The notes under the pieces: generated by a model
Database searches by the model: none
Seen by the model: only the letters and a program-made list of their open reading frames with translations
Told to the model about the DNA's origin: nothing
Translations under genes and position numbers: made by a program
Assembly: GCA_004194705.1 (NCBI GenBank)
Contig: SADC01001280.1
Coordinates: forward strand, 124,001 to 188,000
Direction: 5' to 3'
DNA from: Ditylenchus dipsaci
Lineage: Eukaryota > Nematoda > Chromadorea > Rhabditida > Anguinidae
DNA length: 64,000 bases
Shown here: positions 21,639-33,600 of the stretch, in pieces
Layout of the letters: each line of letters starts with the position of its first letter
How positions within the stretch are numbered: the first letter of the stretch is position 1

Positions 21639-24600
21639 ATGGCTATATTCGGGTTCACTTTGTTTTGACTTTGGTTGCTGCAACTGTATTCACCAAAGTT
21701 ACTCAACGCTTTTCCTTTTGTGATTGGGCTATTCTGAAAGGGCTATACTACTACCTGCTAGAGTCATCACTTTTGCCCAAAATGTCTCCAACAATAAAAC
21801 TACTACTCAAGTTCGAAAAAGAGAAAAGCGTAAAAAATTTGCGTAAGTTCATATTTAGAGTTGTCGAAACGAAGCTTCGATTTAGAAGGAACACCAGTGA
21901 AATTTTTTTATTACACTTTGAAATTTTCGAACCCTCCGAAAACTTTGAATCTTCGAAAACGATATCATGAAATCATTATTTCTTTACAAAAAGATGTTTG
22001 TAGAAGCGACATTGGAAAAGAGGATGCAATAGAGAATGAACCTATTCGACTTGTCCGACTACCATTGAGTCAGTTTGTCTTATCAGATTTTATCACCGTA
22101 TTAAGATAAATCCTCATCTTACTTATCATATTTCTTGGTCAAAAATTATACATTTTAGCTTCCAATGCCCTTGAGGGAGTACCATTTTTCTCATCATTGA
22201 CATGGACAATTGATTACTTCATTTTTGCTCTGACGGTTTATTGCATAAGTGATTTGTTCACTTTTTTCTTCCCTCAGAATGAGGACAGGAATATTTCTCT
22301 GACTTGGTTATTGTGCTCTTTGATGTTTCTCACACATGTAACTTTTTGAACATTTGGACATTTTGGCTAAAGTACACTATACCGCATGGCCCAAAAATGC
22401 CCGAAATCCACTTTTTCGACGTTTTAGCTTTTAAAACATGCTTAAAACATGTTTTTCGGTGGCAGTCGACACTTTTTCGAAAAAAAAATTTTCGACCAAA
22501 ATTTGACTTTTGCCTTGGCCCCCCAAGGCAATCCAACCTGAAAGGGTACCTGGATACTCCAAGAAGATCGAATTTGAACAAAGTTTTGTCAACTGGGGTC
22601 TACCGCATGAATGGGTATTCTACCCCGTTTTGGTCACTGGATCTGGGCAAAAAGAGCCTCTAAATGCATTTTTGATCATGAGTCTTGCTCGGAATCATGT
22701 CTAAGCTAAGTGAGTGCGTGCATCTGTAACTGTCAAGCCCCGGTGCACCCTTCGAGGTGTAGGAAGCATGAGAATTAGAAATGCGCGCACTCACTTACCT
22801 TAGACATTAATCACTCAGAAATGACTCTGGATGCATGAAAAAAGTATGCATACTGGAGTTTCTTTATGCGATAGGCCACAGTTAACAAAACTAGTAGGTT
22901 AGATTGCCGTGGTTATCCAAGGCAAAAAGTGAAATTTCGGTCAAAAAAATTTTATCGAAAAAGTGTCGACCGTCACCTAAAAACATGTTTTAAGCATGTT
23001 TTAAAAAGAAAACTTCGAAAAAAGTTGATTTTGGACATTTTTGGTAGGGTTGTAGAATTCTCCGGAGAAATAAAAAACGGAGAATTCTTGAAGAATTCTC
23101 CGGAGAATTCTCTAGAATTCTCCAAAAATGGGAGAATTATTAATTTTCATCGAGCTTCGCATTTCAAAACCATTTTATTTGCCAACACATAACAATTCAA
23201 TAAATATCATCCGCAAAGAAGTCCATTACCTCTTCGAGGAAGCTCGGAGCGATATTTCCAGTTGCGAAAGCCTACAAAAAGCAAGGTCGAAGAAGAAAAA
23301 TTAAGTAAAAGAAACCCTTGTCAACAAAATGTCCAGCTCCTCTTGATCGTCTCTTGAAGTGCTCTCGAACCAGTGCTTGATTGTTCCTGAATTTCATTGA
23401 GACGAGATTTCTGCCACTTCTGAAAAGTTCGGGATCTTCGACTTCGGCGATAAACTTCTACTTCGACGAGCTGCAGGCCTCTTTGAGAGACGACTAATTA
23501 CCTTCCTAGCTTCAGAGCCTACCTTGTTGCAGTACTAAATTTTAACCTGGTTTAGCATGAAGTTTAGCATCTTAGACCAAAAACAACCTCCAAGTGCTTC
23601 TCCATTTTAGCTGCACCCGACTTGTAACGCTTGTTGCAGAACTTGCAGAAGCCCGCGACGACAGCATTTCCATTGTCATTTGTTTCTTGCTTCCGCTCAA
23701 AATAGGTCCAGCACCAAGACAGCGGTTTTCTCGACATCTGAGAAGATGATTAACAATAATTAACAAATAACTAACAAATAACTAACATTAACAAATATTA
23801 ACAATAACAATAATTACAGGACGCAACACTTCATGGAGAGAGCAAAATAAAAGACCGCAATAGCGCAAAACACGTCGTAAGTAAATGAGTAGATTGATTT
23901 TCTCGCAGCGAGTTTCTCACCCGAAAACTTTTCGCGGCAATTTAAAAATTTTTATTTCTCCGATTTTTCTTTGACGGAGAAATAGGTCGGAGAATTCTTC
24001 ATTATCCAACCCTAATTTTTGGGCTACGCTGTGTAGTGTACTCCTGCCAACATTTTAAATCACATATTTATAGGTCCTCGGAAAACTAACTGCACTGAAA
24101 ATGTCTTTATCCGAACTTTCGGCTGAGCGCAATTTAGTGAGTAGTTTCGGATTGTTTAATACAGTCGACAGCACTTATTGGGTTGGGGGGGCGGGTTTTT
24201 CACTTATTTAAAAATAGTGTTTAAGCGACTCCTAAGTGATTTTTATATGCTTAAAACGATAAAAAAGTTATTTTCTAATATTTTTCCACACAAAAATGGT
24301 ATTTTAAAAAAAAAATTTTGACTAAAATTCGACTTTTTGCCTTGGTCCCCCAAGGCAATCCAACCTGAAAGGGTACCTGGATATCACAAAAAGATGGAAT
24401 TTAAACATAGTTTTGTTGACTGGGGCCTACCGCGTAAAGAAACTCTGGTATGCATACATTTTTATGCATCCAGAGTCACTTTCGAGTGATTTGTGTCTAA
24501 GCTATGTGGGTTTGCGCATCTCAACCCCAAGCAACCAAGCCCCCTGCGCCCCAGAAGGGGCGCAGGGGCTTGACAGTTACAGATGCACGCACTCACTTAC

Positions 24601-27600
24601 CTTAGACATAATTCCGAGCAATACTCTTGAACAAAATGCATTTAGAGACTCTTTTTGCCCATCTTCAGTGACCAAAACGGGGTAGAATACCTCAATACAA
24701 GGTAATTTGCCTTGGTCCCCCAAGGCAAAAGGTCAAAAAAATTTTTTCAAAAATACCATTTTTTGTGTGGAAAAATGTTAGAAAATAACTTTTTTATCGT
24801 TTTAAGCATATAAAAATTACTTAGGAGTCGTTTAAACACTATTTTTAAATAAGTGAAATCCACCCCCCCCCCCAACTCAATAAGTTCCCAGTCGACTCTC
24901 GATTATAGTTCTCAAAAACATCAAATCTGATGATATCATCAAAATTTTGTGTTTTTTTACTTCAAACACCTCGTTTTCATATACTTTGTTTTCTTATCTC
25001 AGATTTTTTTCACCGTCTTGTAGCTGAGATTTTTATCTATCGATAGATTAGTCGAACACCCTAGTTAAAAATATTTTTTGAGGAAGTCACAGCAAAAAGA
25101 GGTGAAAACCCATGTTTTTACCTCGGTGTTTTTTAGTGGATTTTTACCTCTTTTTTACTGTGATTTCCTCAAAAATTATTTTTAACGAGGGTGTTTGACC
25201 ACTTAATCGATAGATAAAAATCTCAGCTACAAAACGGTGTAAAAATTCTGAGATAAGAAAACAAAATATATAACACGCCTCAAAATAAACTTTTTATTTT
25301 TTGTCTGCCAACCCGAAATCGATGAAATCGACGCCACCGGCGTCGATCGGAGTCGTGCGTATTTAGGCGATTTGAGAAAATCTTAGAGAAATCGTGCAAG
25401 TTTTAACTGAGATTTTGCAAAACGCTGCAAAATATGAGTCAGATTTTGTAGCGCCGCAAATCTCGGCGTTTTGGGGCTACACATTTTAAGATGCTGCAAA
25501 ATAGTGCTTAACCCTCCCTAAGGTCAGATAAAAAATAAAAAGTTTATTTTGAGGCGTGTTATATGAAAAGACGTGTTTGAAGTAAAAAAACGTAAAAAAC
25601 GAATTTTGATGATAACATCAAATTTGATGTTTTTGAAAACCATACTCTTGATAAACCGTCACCCCAAAAAGTTCGTTCCCGCCTAGGGCCCGACACTTTT
25701 TTTAGCTCAATTTTTAAATTTTTTTTGCCAAAACTGATTCGTCAGTTTGAACCGGAGCATCGCAAGGATTTCGATTCTGCCGATTGTTTCTTAACAAGAG
25801 TCTTGTTCAGCTGAATAAGCCGAACAAGAATATGAATTAAAAAAATTTGCTTTTGAGCGGATTATTTTCAAAATAGGGTGACGGATTATCGAGAGGCGCG
25901 GGTCTTAATGGTCAAAATTTTAACTTTTTGAGAAACAATCGGCAAAATCGAAATCCTTGCGATGCTCCGGTTTAAACTGACGAATCAGTTTTGGCAAAAA
26001 AAATTCAAAGAAACAAGACTAGAGACAGAAATCGGGGTTTCGGGGTTTTGCTTAAAACACATTTTTAACCAAACTTTTGAGTAAAAGTGTTGGATGAAAA
26101 TTTCATGCGTTTATGCTACTTTTTTCCTCTACCGATTAATTCTTTGACTTTTTAATTTTTCGTTGAAAAATTTTGACCTGCCACCCTGAACCCCGAAATT
26201 AAGGATTTCGGGGCCCCGATTTGTCAATTTCGGGGTTCAGGGTGGCAGGTCAATTTTTTTTAGGAAAAAACGAAAAGTAAAAAAACCAATCGATAGAGCA
26301 AAAAAACTAATTTTCATCCACTACTTTGCTCAAAAATTAGGTCAGAAAAATTGTTTTCAGCGAAACCCGAAACCCTGATTTCTGTCTCTAAACAAGACTA
26401 GTGTAAAACATAGTCTAAAAATGGCAATTTTAACTTTTTGAGAAACGATCGGCAAAATCGAAATCCTTGCGATGCTCCGGTTTAGACTGACGAATCAGTT
26501 TTGGCAAAAAAAATCAAAAATTGAGCTAAAAAAAGTGTCAGAACCTAGGCGGGAACGAACTTTCGGGGGTGACGGTTTATCGAGAGTCGACTGTATGCTA
26601 GTTTAATACACTGAAAACATTCCAGATCCTCTGCTTTGCTGCGATATTTTTTTTGGTTTCGATGATATTCACAATGTTTATGGACCAATTTATGGATATT
26701 GGTTTCCAACAAGGTTTTTTACTTTTTCAAGGAGCGGTGCAAATCATAATGCGAATATTTTGAACTCTGAGGTTCAAATCCTCCTGGGTGCACACCTTAT
26801 TTTTCATTACATTTTTAGTAGTTTACACACTATTAGGGCCAAAAGGTATCGAGTAATCGATTGGAATCATTTCCAGCACTACTTTGCTGTCTGCAACCAC
26901 CTTAAGGCCTCTCCCACAATGCAAATCCAATCTTCAACTTTGGCAAAGTGTTTTTAGCCTTGTTCAGCAAGATAAGTTCGATTTTTATTGACAGCTTTGG
27001 TGTCATATTGAAGCTGACATCCAGGTTTATCTTTTGACACCAAACCCGCAGAGGAGGAAAATAAAAATTGTGGATAAAAGTTAGTAATCTTCAATATAAT
27101 CCTCAACATGATCTTCAATCCTCAACATTGAAGATTGAAGATCATGTTGAGGATGAACGCACTTTTTATATATGATTATCATCTTCGCTTTCGGCAAGTT
27201 TGGTGTCAAACAATAGCCTTGGATCTGAGCTACAATACGACACCAAACTTGCTGTTGTGTTCTTGAGAGCTGAGAGAGATAGCAGAGCGAACCAACAAGA
27301 TAGTTTATAACGGAAACGGAATGATAACGATTGATGACAGAGCGACACGAGTCAACAGAAGACTCGATGTCGTGTCGAGACAATAACAGATACGAATAAC
27401 ACTTCCACACAACATCTCCCCCTTAGCTAAAGATCCTCCTGAGATAAATTGAAGAACTATTAAATTTAGATATGAATATAGGTGCCCCGGAGCTAGACTA
27501 CTTAAAGGCGAGCCAGACCAGAAGAGTGGGACACCCTCCAAGCAACTAGAAACTAGACTACTTACAGGCGAGCCAGACCTTAGAGAAGTTGCTTGGGGAT

Positions 27601-30600
27601 AAAGAGTTTTGATAATTTTGAGTCGAGAAAGATGGGGACCTAGCAAGAGAAAAGACTTACAAGAGTGGATACAAAGAGATAGAGAGCGATAGATAAATTG
27701 ATTCCTTTGTAGAGCCAGATTCTTTAGAGTCGCTTCATTGGATCCAAATGCTTCCACTTGGTACAATGTCGATTACTTGTCTTGGTCGTCGAAGAGCAGA
27801 GCGACTGAAGACTTGAGTTACAGAAGAGTCAGGCGGAGATTGATTGAGCGGCTTCGGCATAGTATTGTGGACCACCAAGGGCTGTCGAGGAGGAGCAGAG
27901 CGAAGCAGCACCTGAGTCAACGGAGAGCGACGTAGAGATTGATGGAGAGGAGTTTGCACTTGAAATTGATCCACCACAGTCTGATGATGTCGAGCAGAGC
28001 GATGTAGAGATTGATGAGGAGGCACTTGCAATTGAGTTTGATATACCACAGGCTGTTGAGGTCGGGCAGAGCGACGCAGCACTGGAGCCACAGAAGAGCG
28101 CGGCAGAGTTTGATAGAGAGGAGCTTCCACTTGAGTTTGATCCACCGAGGGCTGTTGATGTCTGGATGAGCGACGCAGCACTGGAGCCACAGAAGAGCGC
28201 GGCAGAGTTCGGCAGAGAGGCACTTGCATTTGAGTTTGATCCATCAAAGGCTGTTGATATCGAGAAGAGCGACACAGCACTTGAGGAGATTTTGGCAAGG
28301 CTTGATTGAAGACAGACTGAGGAATTAGAGCAGAGATACTTCTTTTTGAAGGTTGATTAGCTTTCTTCTTTCCTCTCCTCCTTTTGAAATGAGTTCAGAG
28401 ATGCGACATTTGGAATTTTCGCCATAGAAGACTTGCACTGGAGACGGTTTCTTGAGTTCGGCATTTGGCTTGTTCCTGTATGAGCGGAAAGATATTGGCA
28501 GAGATTCAGTTCGTTCCACAGATTGAAGAGCCTCAGAGAGAGAGATTGCGTCGATTTCCATTTCCTCCACAGGATCGAGCTGCATTTGAGAGGCCTGAGA
28601 ACTGAGAGTGCCAATCGGAAGCATTTGAGCAGAGTTGGCCACCAAGGGCTTGATTAAATCGAAAGCTTTGATCCATGGTCGGCCCACCAGATCGAATAAT
28701 TGAACTCCTTGAGCAACATAGGCACTGAGTTGATGAGTTTGGTTCTGAAACTTGACGTTGAGTTTGACCGTGCCAGGGAGCTTGAATGAGTGGCCAGTAT
28801 AGCTTCTTCCTTTTCTTGTAGTCGGCTGGAGCGGTGGCTTTCCAATTTGTTTCCAAGTTTGAATTGTCAGAATTGTTTCTTCGGCACCAGTATCCAGGAG
28901 CAGATTGTTGCATTGAACTGAGTTGAGGACCAGCGAAAGCTTCCATGGAGGCACCTTATCTGTTTCAATGGGAGAGGATTGAGCCACACCTGTAAATATA
29001 TCATTTATGTGAATAGCGTTTGAGTTACCATTGAAGTTGTCAGAATTGACTCTTCGGCAAGCTGATGTAAGGTGTCCTTTCAGATGGCAGTTACTGCAGA
29101 CGGCATTCCTGTGACGACATTGAGATCGATGATGATCCTCTGCACCACAGCTGTCGCACACGCCATCAAAGGCTCTTTTGACTTGATTGAAAGCATGCTT
29201 GCGTTTGAAATTTCGGAATTTGGCACCCAACTGTTGAGAGCGGAAAGCATTTGGAGCTGGCTGAGAGCGGAACTTGGCATCCTTTCGTCTGGGAATTTGA
29301 GCAGCAGCAGCAGATAGTTGATAAGAGTTCATTTGCTTTGAGAGTTGATCCAAGTCTGAGTTGAACATTGACTGCTTCTTACATTCCTCCACCAGTTCAT
29401 TGAGAGTGATCTCCTTATTTTCGGCTTCAGCTCTTTCCATCAGTTGAATGCACCTGGCACGCTGTCCACATTGATCTTGCATACCAGAAATGAGGATGAG
29501 GCACTTATGGTCTTCTTCGTCCATAGCACCCAGCTTGGCCAATTCCACTGAAGCATTTACTTGAGTAGCAAAGGAGATGAGGTCTTGAGCACCATTTTGC
29601 ACTTGCTTGAGAGCTTCATAGCGGCGGATGACCAGAGAGCGAGTAGTAGCGAAGAGAGATTTGAGGATGGCCACCACTTCCGCATATGGCTTTTCATAGG
29701 CACCTTTCGGCTGGACTGCATCAGCATATTTCCTGAAATCGCACTCGGAAAGTTTACCAATTAAGAGTCTGACCTTCGATTCATCAGGAAGAGAGGCACC
29801 ATCTTTTTCAATGAGCACTGAATAGCGGGCATACCATTTGTCGAAGGTGAAGTCTTCCATCGGGTTGTAGACGAACATTTCCATCCGAGCAGAAAGCGAT
29901 GAGACCAATTGTAGAGAACTGTTTGCAGAGTTGTTTCCTTGGCCACCAAGGGCATTGTCACCTTGAGGATTGAGAGCTGCACCACCACCAAAGGCCTGGA
30001 ACATTTTTTCGAGAGATTGGGCGAGGAGCTGATTTTGCTGAGCTAGATTTTGATTTTGCTGCGCCTGGGCTTGAGCTTGAGCCTGAGCTTGGATCTGAGC
30101 TTGAGCTTCGAGGATTGTTTTGAGCTGATCCAAATCCATTTGACTGCGCCAATTGTTGTGTTCTTGAGAGCTGAGAGAGATAGCAGAGCGAACCAACAAG
30201 ATAGTTTATAACGGAAACGGAATGATAACGATTGATGACAGAGCGACACGAGTCAACAGAAGACTCGATGTCGTGTCGAGACAATAACAGATACGAATAA
30301 CACTTCCACACAACACTTGCAAAAAAATCTCGAAGCTATTTCGCTGAAAAATGCAAAAGACATTTCGCCAAGATTGAAGATTGAGGATGCATTGTGAAAC
30401 AGGCATAACTTTGCGATTTCATGCAAATGACAATTAAAATAAAAGAAATCAACCAGAAGCCGTATACTTTGGTTTTCATCGCCTACCCTCGACCCATTTT
30501 ATTGACTTATCAGAATGCGATATGAACTTTTTAAAGTCAAAATTCCATGAAGAATCACATAGAAATGTTTTCACACTAAAATCCGTTCATAAAATTTGGA

Positions 30601-33600
30601 AGCTTGCGAAGGTTTGACCCAGCAAGAAAAGGTATTCTCGAAAGGTAAGATGGCACATAATTAGACATATTTCAATGTTTTTTAATTTCAGATTGCACTT
30701 TATGGTAACGTTTGTTTTATAGCTCAAATGAAAGCCTGGAATCAAGGCTACACATTGGTATATAAAAACATCCGCACCTGTAAAAAGACTACTGTACTTT
30801 ATCACGAAAATATTTGGGGTTGCACAACCTGAAATTGGGGGAATCGGCTTGTACAAGCCAGCATGTTTTTGATAAAATTTTCTAACTAAAAAACTTTAAG
30901 TGCATACCGTATAACCTCTATTAATTAGGCACCCCCCTCGTTCAAAATCGTGTTTGTGGCATTGTGTTTTTCACCTATTTTTTGGAAAGTTCTCTGAGGC
31001 AACTTACCACTCATTTTGTAGCTAGTGAGATGAGCTATAAAATGGTTGGTAACTTGCCTGAGAGAAGTGACCAAAAAGTGGGTCAAAAACACAATGCCAC
31101 GAACACGTTTTTGAATTAGGGGGTGCCTAATTAATAGAGGTTATACGGTATGTTTCTATATACCAATGTATAGCCATGATTCTAAGCTTTCGTTTGAGCT
31201 ATTGTACAGAGAAAAATACGATGTAATCAGGTCCCTAACACTGAAGCTAAAACTTAAAAAAAGGCTCGAAAATATCCAGTTCAGTGCCATCCTGCAACAG
31301 TTCAAAATAAGGGCGCCTGCCACCGCAGGAAGATTCGCAGTTTATCCTTTTTGCACTGAATGAACTCGAGTCGAACAGTTAGATGTCTTGCAAGCATCTA
31401 GAAAATAGATAGTGACAAATAAGTGTGGAATATATACCAATCAAAGCTGTGAAAAGAACACAAAAATGATGTATTTGCAAATGAAACGAAAGTTTCAGCT
31501 AGGTCTTGGCTTTTAAGTCCTCTCCAGTAGCTTATGAAACGTTGTGCTGATGGTTTAGTTGAATAAACAGGAGCCTGAGCATCATTTTGATACCAAAACT
31601 GTATACAGAAAATGAAAAAATGGAGTAAAAAATAGGGTGTGCATCCAGGGGAATTTGAACTTGAGAGTCCGAAATATTCGCATTGTGATTTGCACACCCC
31701 CCCCCCTTTTAAAAAACATAATCTGTGAGAATGGACCACCCTATCGAGAGGTCTGGCCATGCCGATAATTTTTTCTTTACTTTTTATCTATCTTGTAGCA
31801 AATTTCATGCGGAGTTCAAAACCGTTAAATTTTTTTGGCTTTATAAGAAAAACTCTCGAGAACAAATCATTATAAGTTACTAAATTTTTGAGAGCCACAT
31901 TTTTTGACATATCAACTTCAAAAGGCTCCAGCTCACTTTTTCTTTAGTCAACCCCAATCACAAAATATTGCATTTTGCTTCTCAGGAGAAGCCATTCTAA
32001 ATGAGTTCGATCGTTTCCGATTGACCGTCAAAAATTTGGAGCAACTGAGCAAAAGTTTGAAAGACTCACATTTATTTTGCTCAAAAACGGCGTTTTTTTT
32101 TGAATTTCCGCTCAACAGCAAATTTTTCAAGGCTGTAAGTATTTTCCCCCGTCAAATCGTAAAAATTTGTTTCTTTTGAGTATTTCTTAAACTTTTTCTA
32201 ACAATTTTTTTAATTTTTTATACCAGCATGTAGCCCGGGATCTCAGCTTTACTGAGATAATAAAAAGTTAGAGAAAAGAGTCATTTTATAGACCAAATTT
32301 TTTGAAAAATTTGGTCCATACAAAGACTTTTTTCTCCAACTTTTTGTAATCTCAGAAATTCAGTCGATAGCTTGTTAAAAGGCCGAGATCCAGGGCTACA
32401 TTTTGATGTAAAAATGTTAAAGAAAATTAAAAACTTTTGGAGATAAAAACACATTTTTACTATTTGAAAGAATAATTTGTAAAAGAATAATTTGACAAGG
32501 TAAAAGAATAATTTGACGGGGTAAAACAATTTGAGCCATTTTTTAATTCATATTCTTGTTCGGCTTTATCAGCTGAACAAGACTAGTGTAAAACATAGTC
32601 TAAAAAATGGCTTTCTGATGCGAAAACAGCTTTTGGTATAAAGGTTGCCAGAAGTCGATGTGATTTACTTGATTTAATTTACGCAAACCTTTTGGTTTTA
32701 AGTCTCTTTAAACGTTTTTATCTTGGCGGGTTCGCTTTCAGCATGGTCGATTGGTTTACAAAAGGGCTCTTTTCACAAAAACTTACTGTTGAATTATGAA
32801 TTCCGCTCAAAACAACAAAGATTTGAACGCTATTTAAGAAATTCAATGTGTTCAAACAGTTCAAATATTTATTGTCTAGAGCAGAATTCGAAATTGTGAA
32901 TCGTTCAAATTTTTGCTCAGTTGTTTGAGGTTCGAGATCTAACCGGGCTTTATGGCTCTTTCACGGACTGCGACTTAGACTGAGACTTAGACTTAGACTG
33001 AGACTGAGACTTAGACTGAGACTAAGAGGTGTTCATGGAGCCAAAATAGTCTCAGTCTAAGTCTCAGTCTAAGTCTAAGGTGTTCACGGACTGAGACTTA
33101 GACTGAGACTTAGACTTAGACTGAGACTTAGACTAAGAAATAAGTTTGACTTTTTCACCTGTTTACAATGCAATGTTCACAATATATTCAATTTTTTTAT
33201 TTATTATTTCTTTTTTCAAATCATTTCTTCCTGAAAATCTACGCTACCAACTCCATTAAAAAATTCTACAAGCTTTTTTCTCATGTCTTTTGCATTGGCA
33301 TTGGCATCTTCTCCAGTCAGCCCGGTGCTTATTCCACGCCAACTCTGAAAGGCTGCCATCACTCTGTTGAAGTCTGTTTCCTCCTCCATCTCTTCGATAA
33401 GAAAATTGTGTATCACACAAATGGCCCAAACTATGTTGTCAGCCATCTCATGTGAGCATTCAATCGGGGAGAATAATAAAATAAGATTCTTTATTAAATT
33501 ATTCAGAAAAATTACCAAAACATCAACATCAATGTGTAATAACAACATAACTCAGCTATATATATTATTGTAATTACTTAAAAAAAATTACAAGTTACTT

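Larger units (their letters stand above)
22371..24042. mobile_element. Long palindromic element, split by a hAT insertion
   Basis: Left end AGTACACTATACCGCATGGC followed by CCAAAAATG; right end, in complement, AGTACACTACACAGCGTAGC followed by CCAAAAATG. The right arm is interrupted at 23045-24014 by a hAT element, and removing it together with one TSD copy restores the pairing. Inner arms carry ACATGCTTAAAACATG and GTCGACACTTTTTCG. The copy of the structured repeat at 22690-22890 forms the centre. It lies in a TMEM161 intron. Confidence 0.65.
27253..30315 (-). mobile_element. Young Ty3/Gypsy-type LTR retroelement without pol
   Basis: LTRs at 27253-27414 and 30154-30315, both 162 bases (TGTTGTG...CACAACA) and identical by my reading. 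CTTGC is duplicated at 27248-27252 and 30316-30320. On the minus strand a primer site TTGGCGCAGTC (30152-30142) follows the 5' LTR, and a purine tract AAGGGGGAGA (27424-27415) precedes the 3' LTR. The interior encodes Gag-protease and a repeat-rich frame; reverse transcriptase, RNase H and integrase are absent. It is therefore non-autonomous and recently inserted, in the large TMEM161 intron. Confidence 0.9.

Noticed and set aside
26733..26806. A tRNA gene
   Set aside because: It has a B-box-like GGTTCAAATCC but no proper D-arm or anticodon arm, and related copies occur elsewhere, so it looks like a repeat.
27738..28318. Plus-strand acidic repeat protein in the retroelement
   Set aside because: The element's LTRs, primer site, purine tract and Gag all point to the minus strand; the plus frame is most likely a by-product of the repeat.
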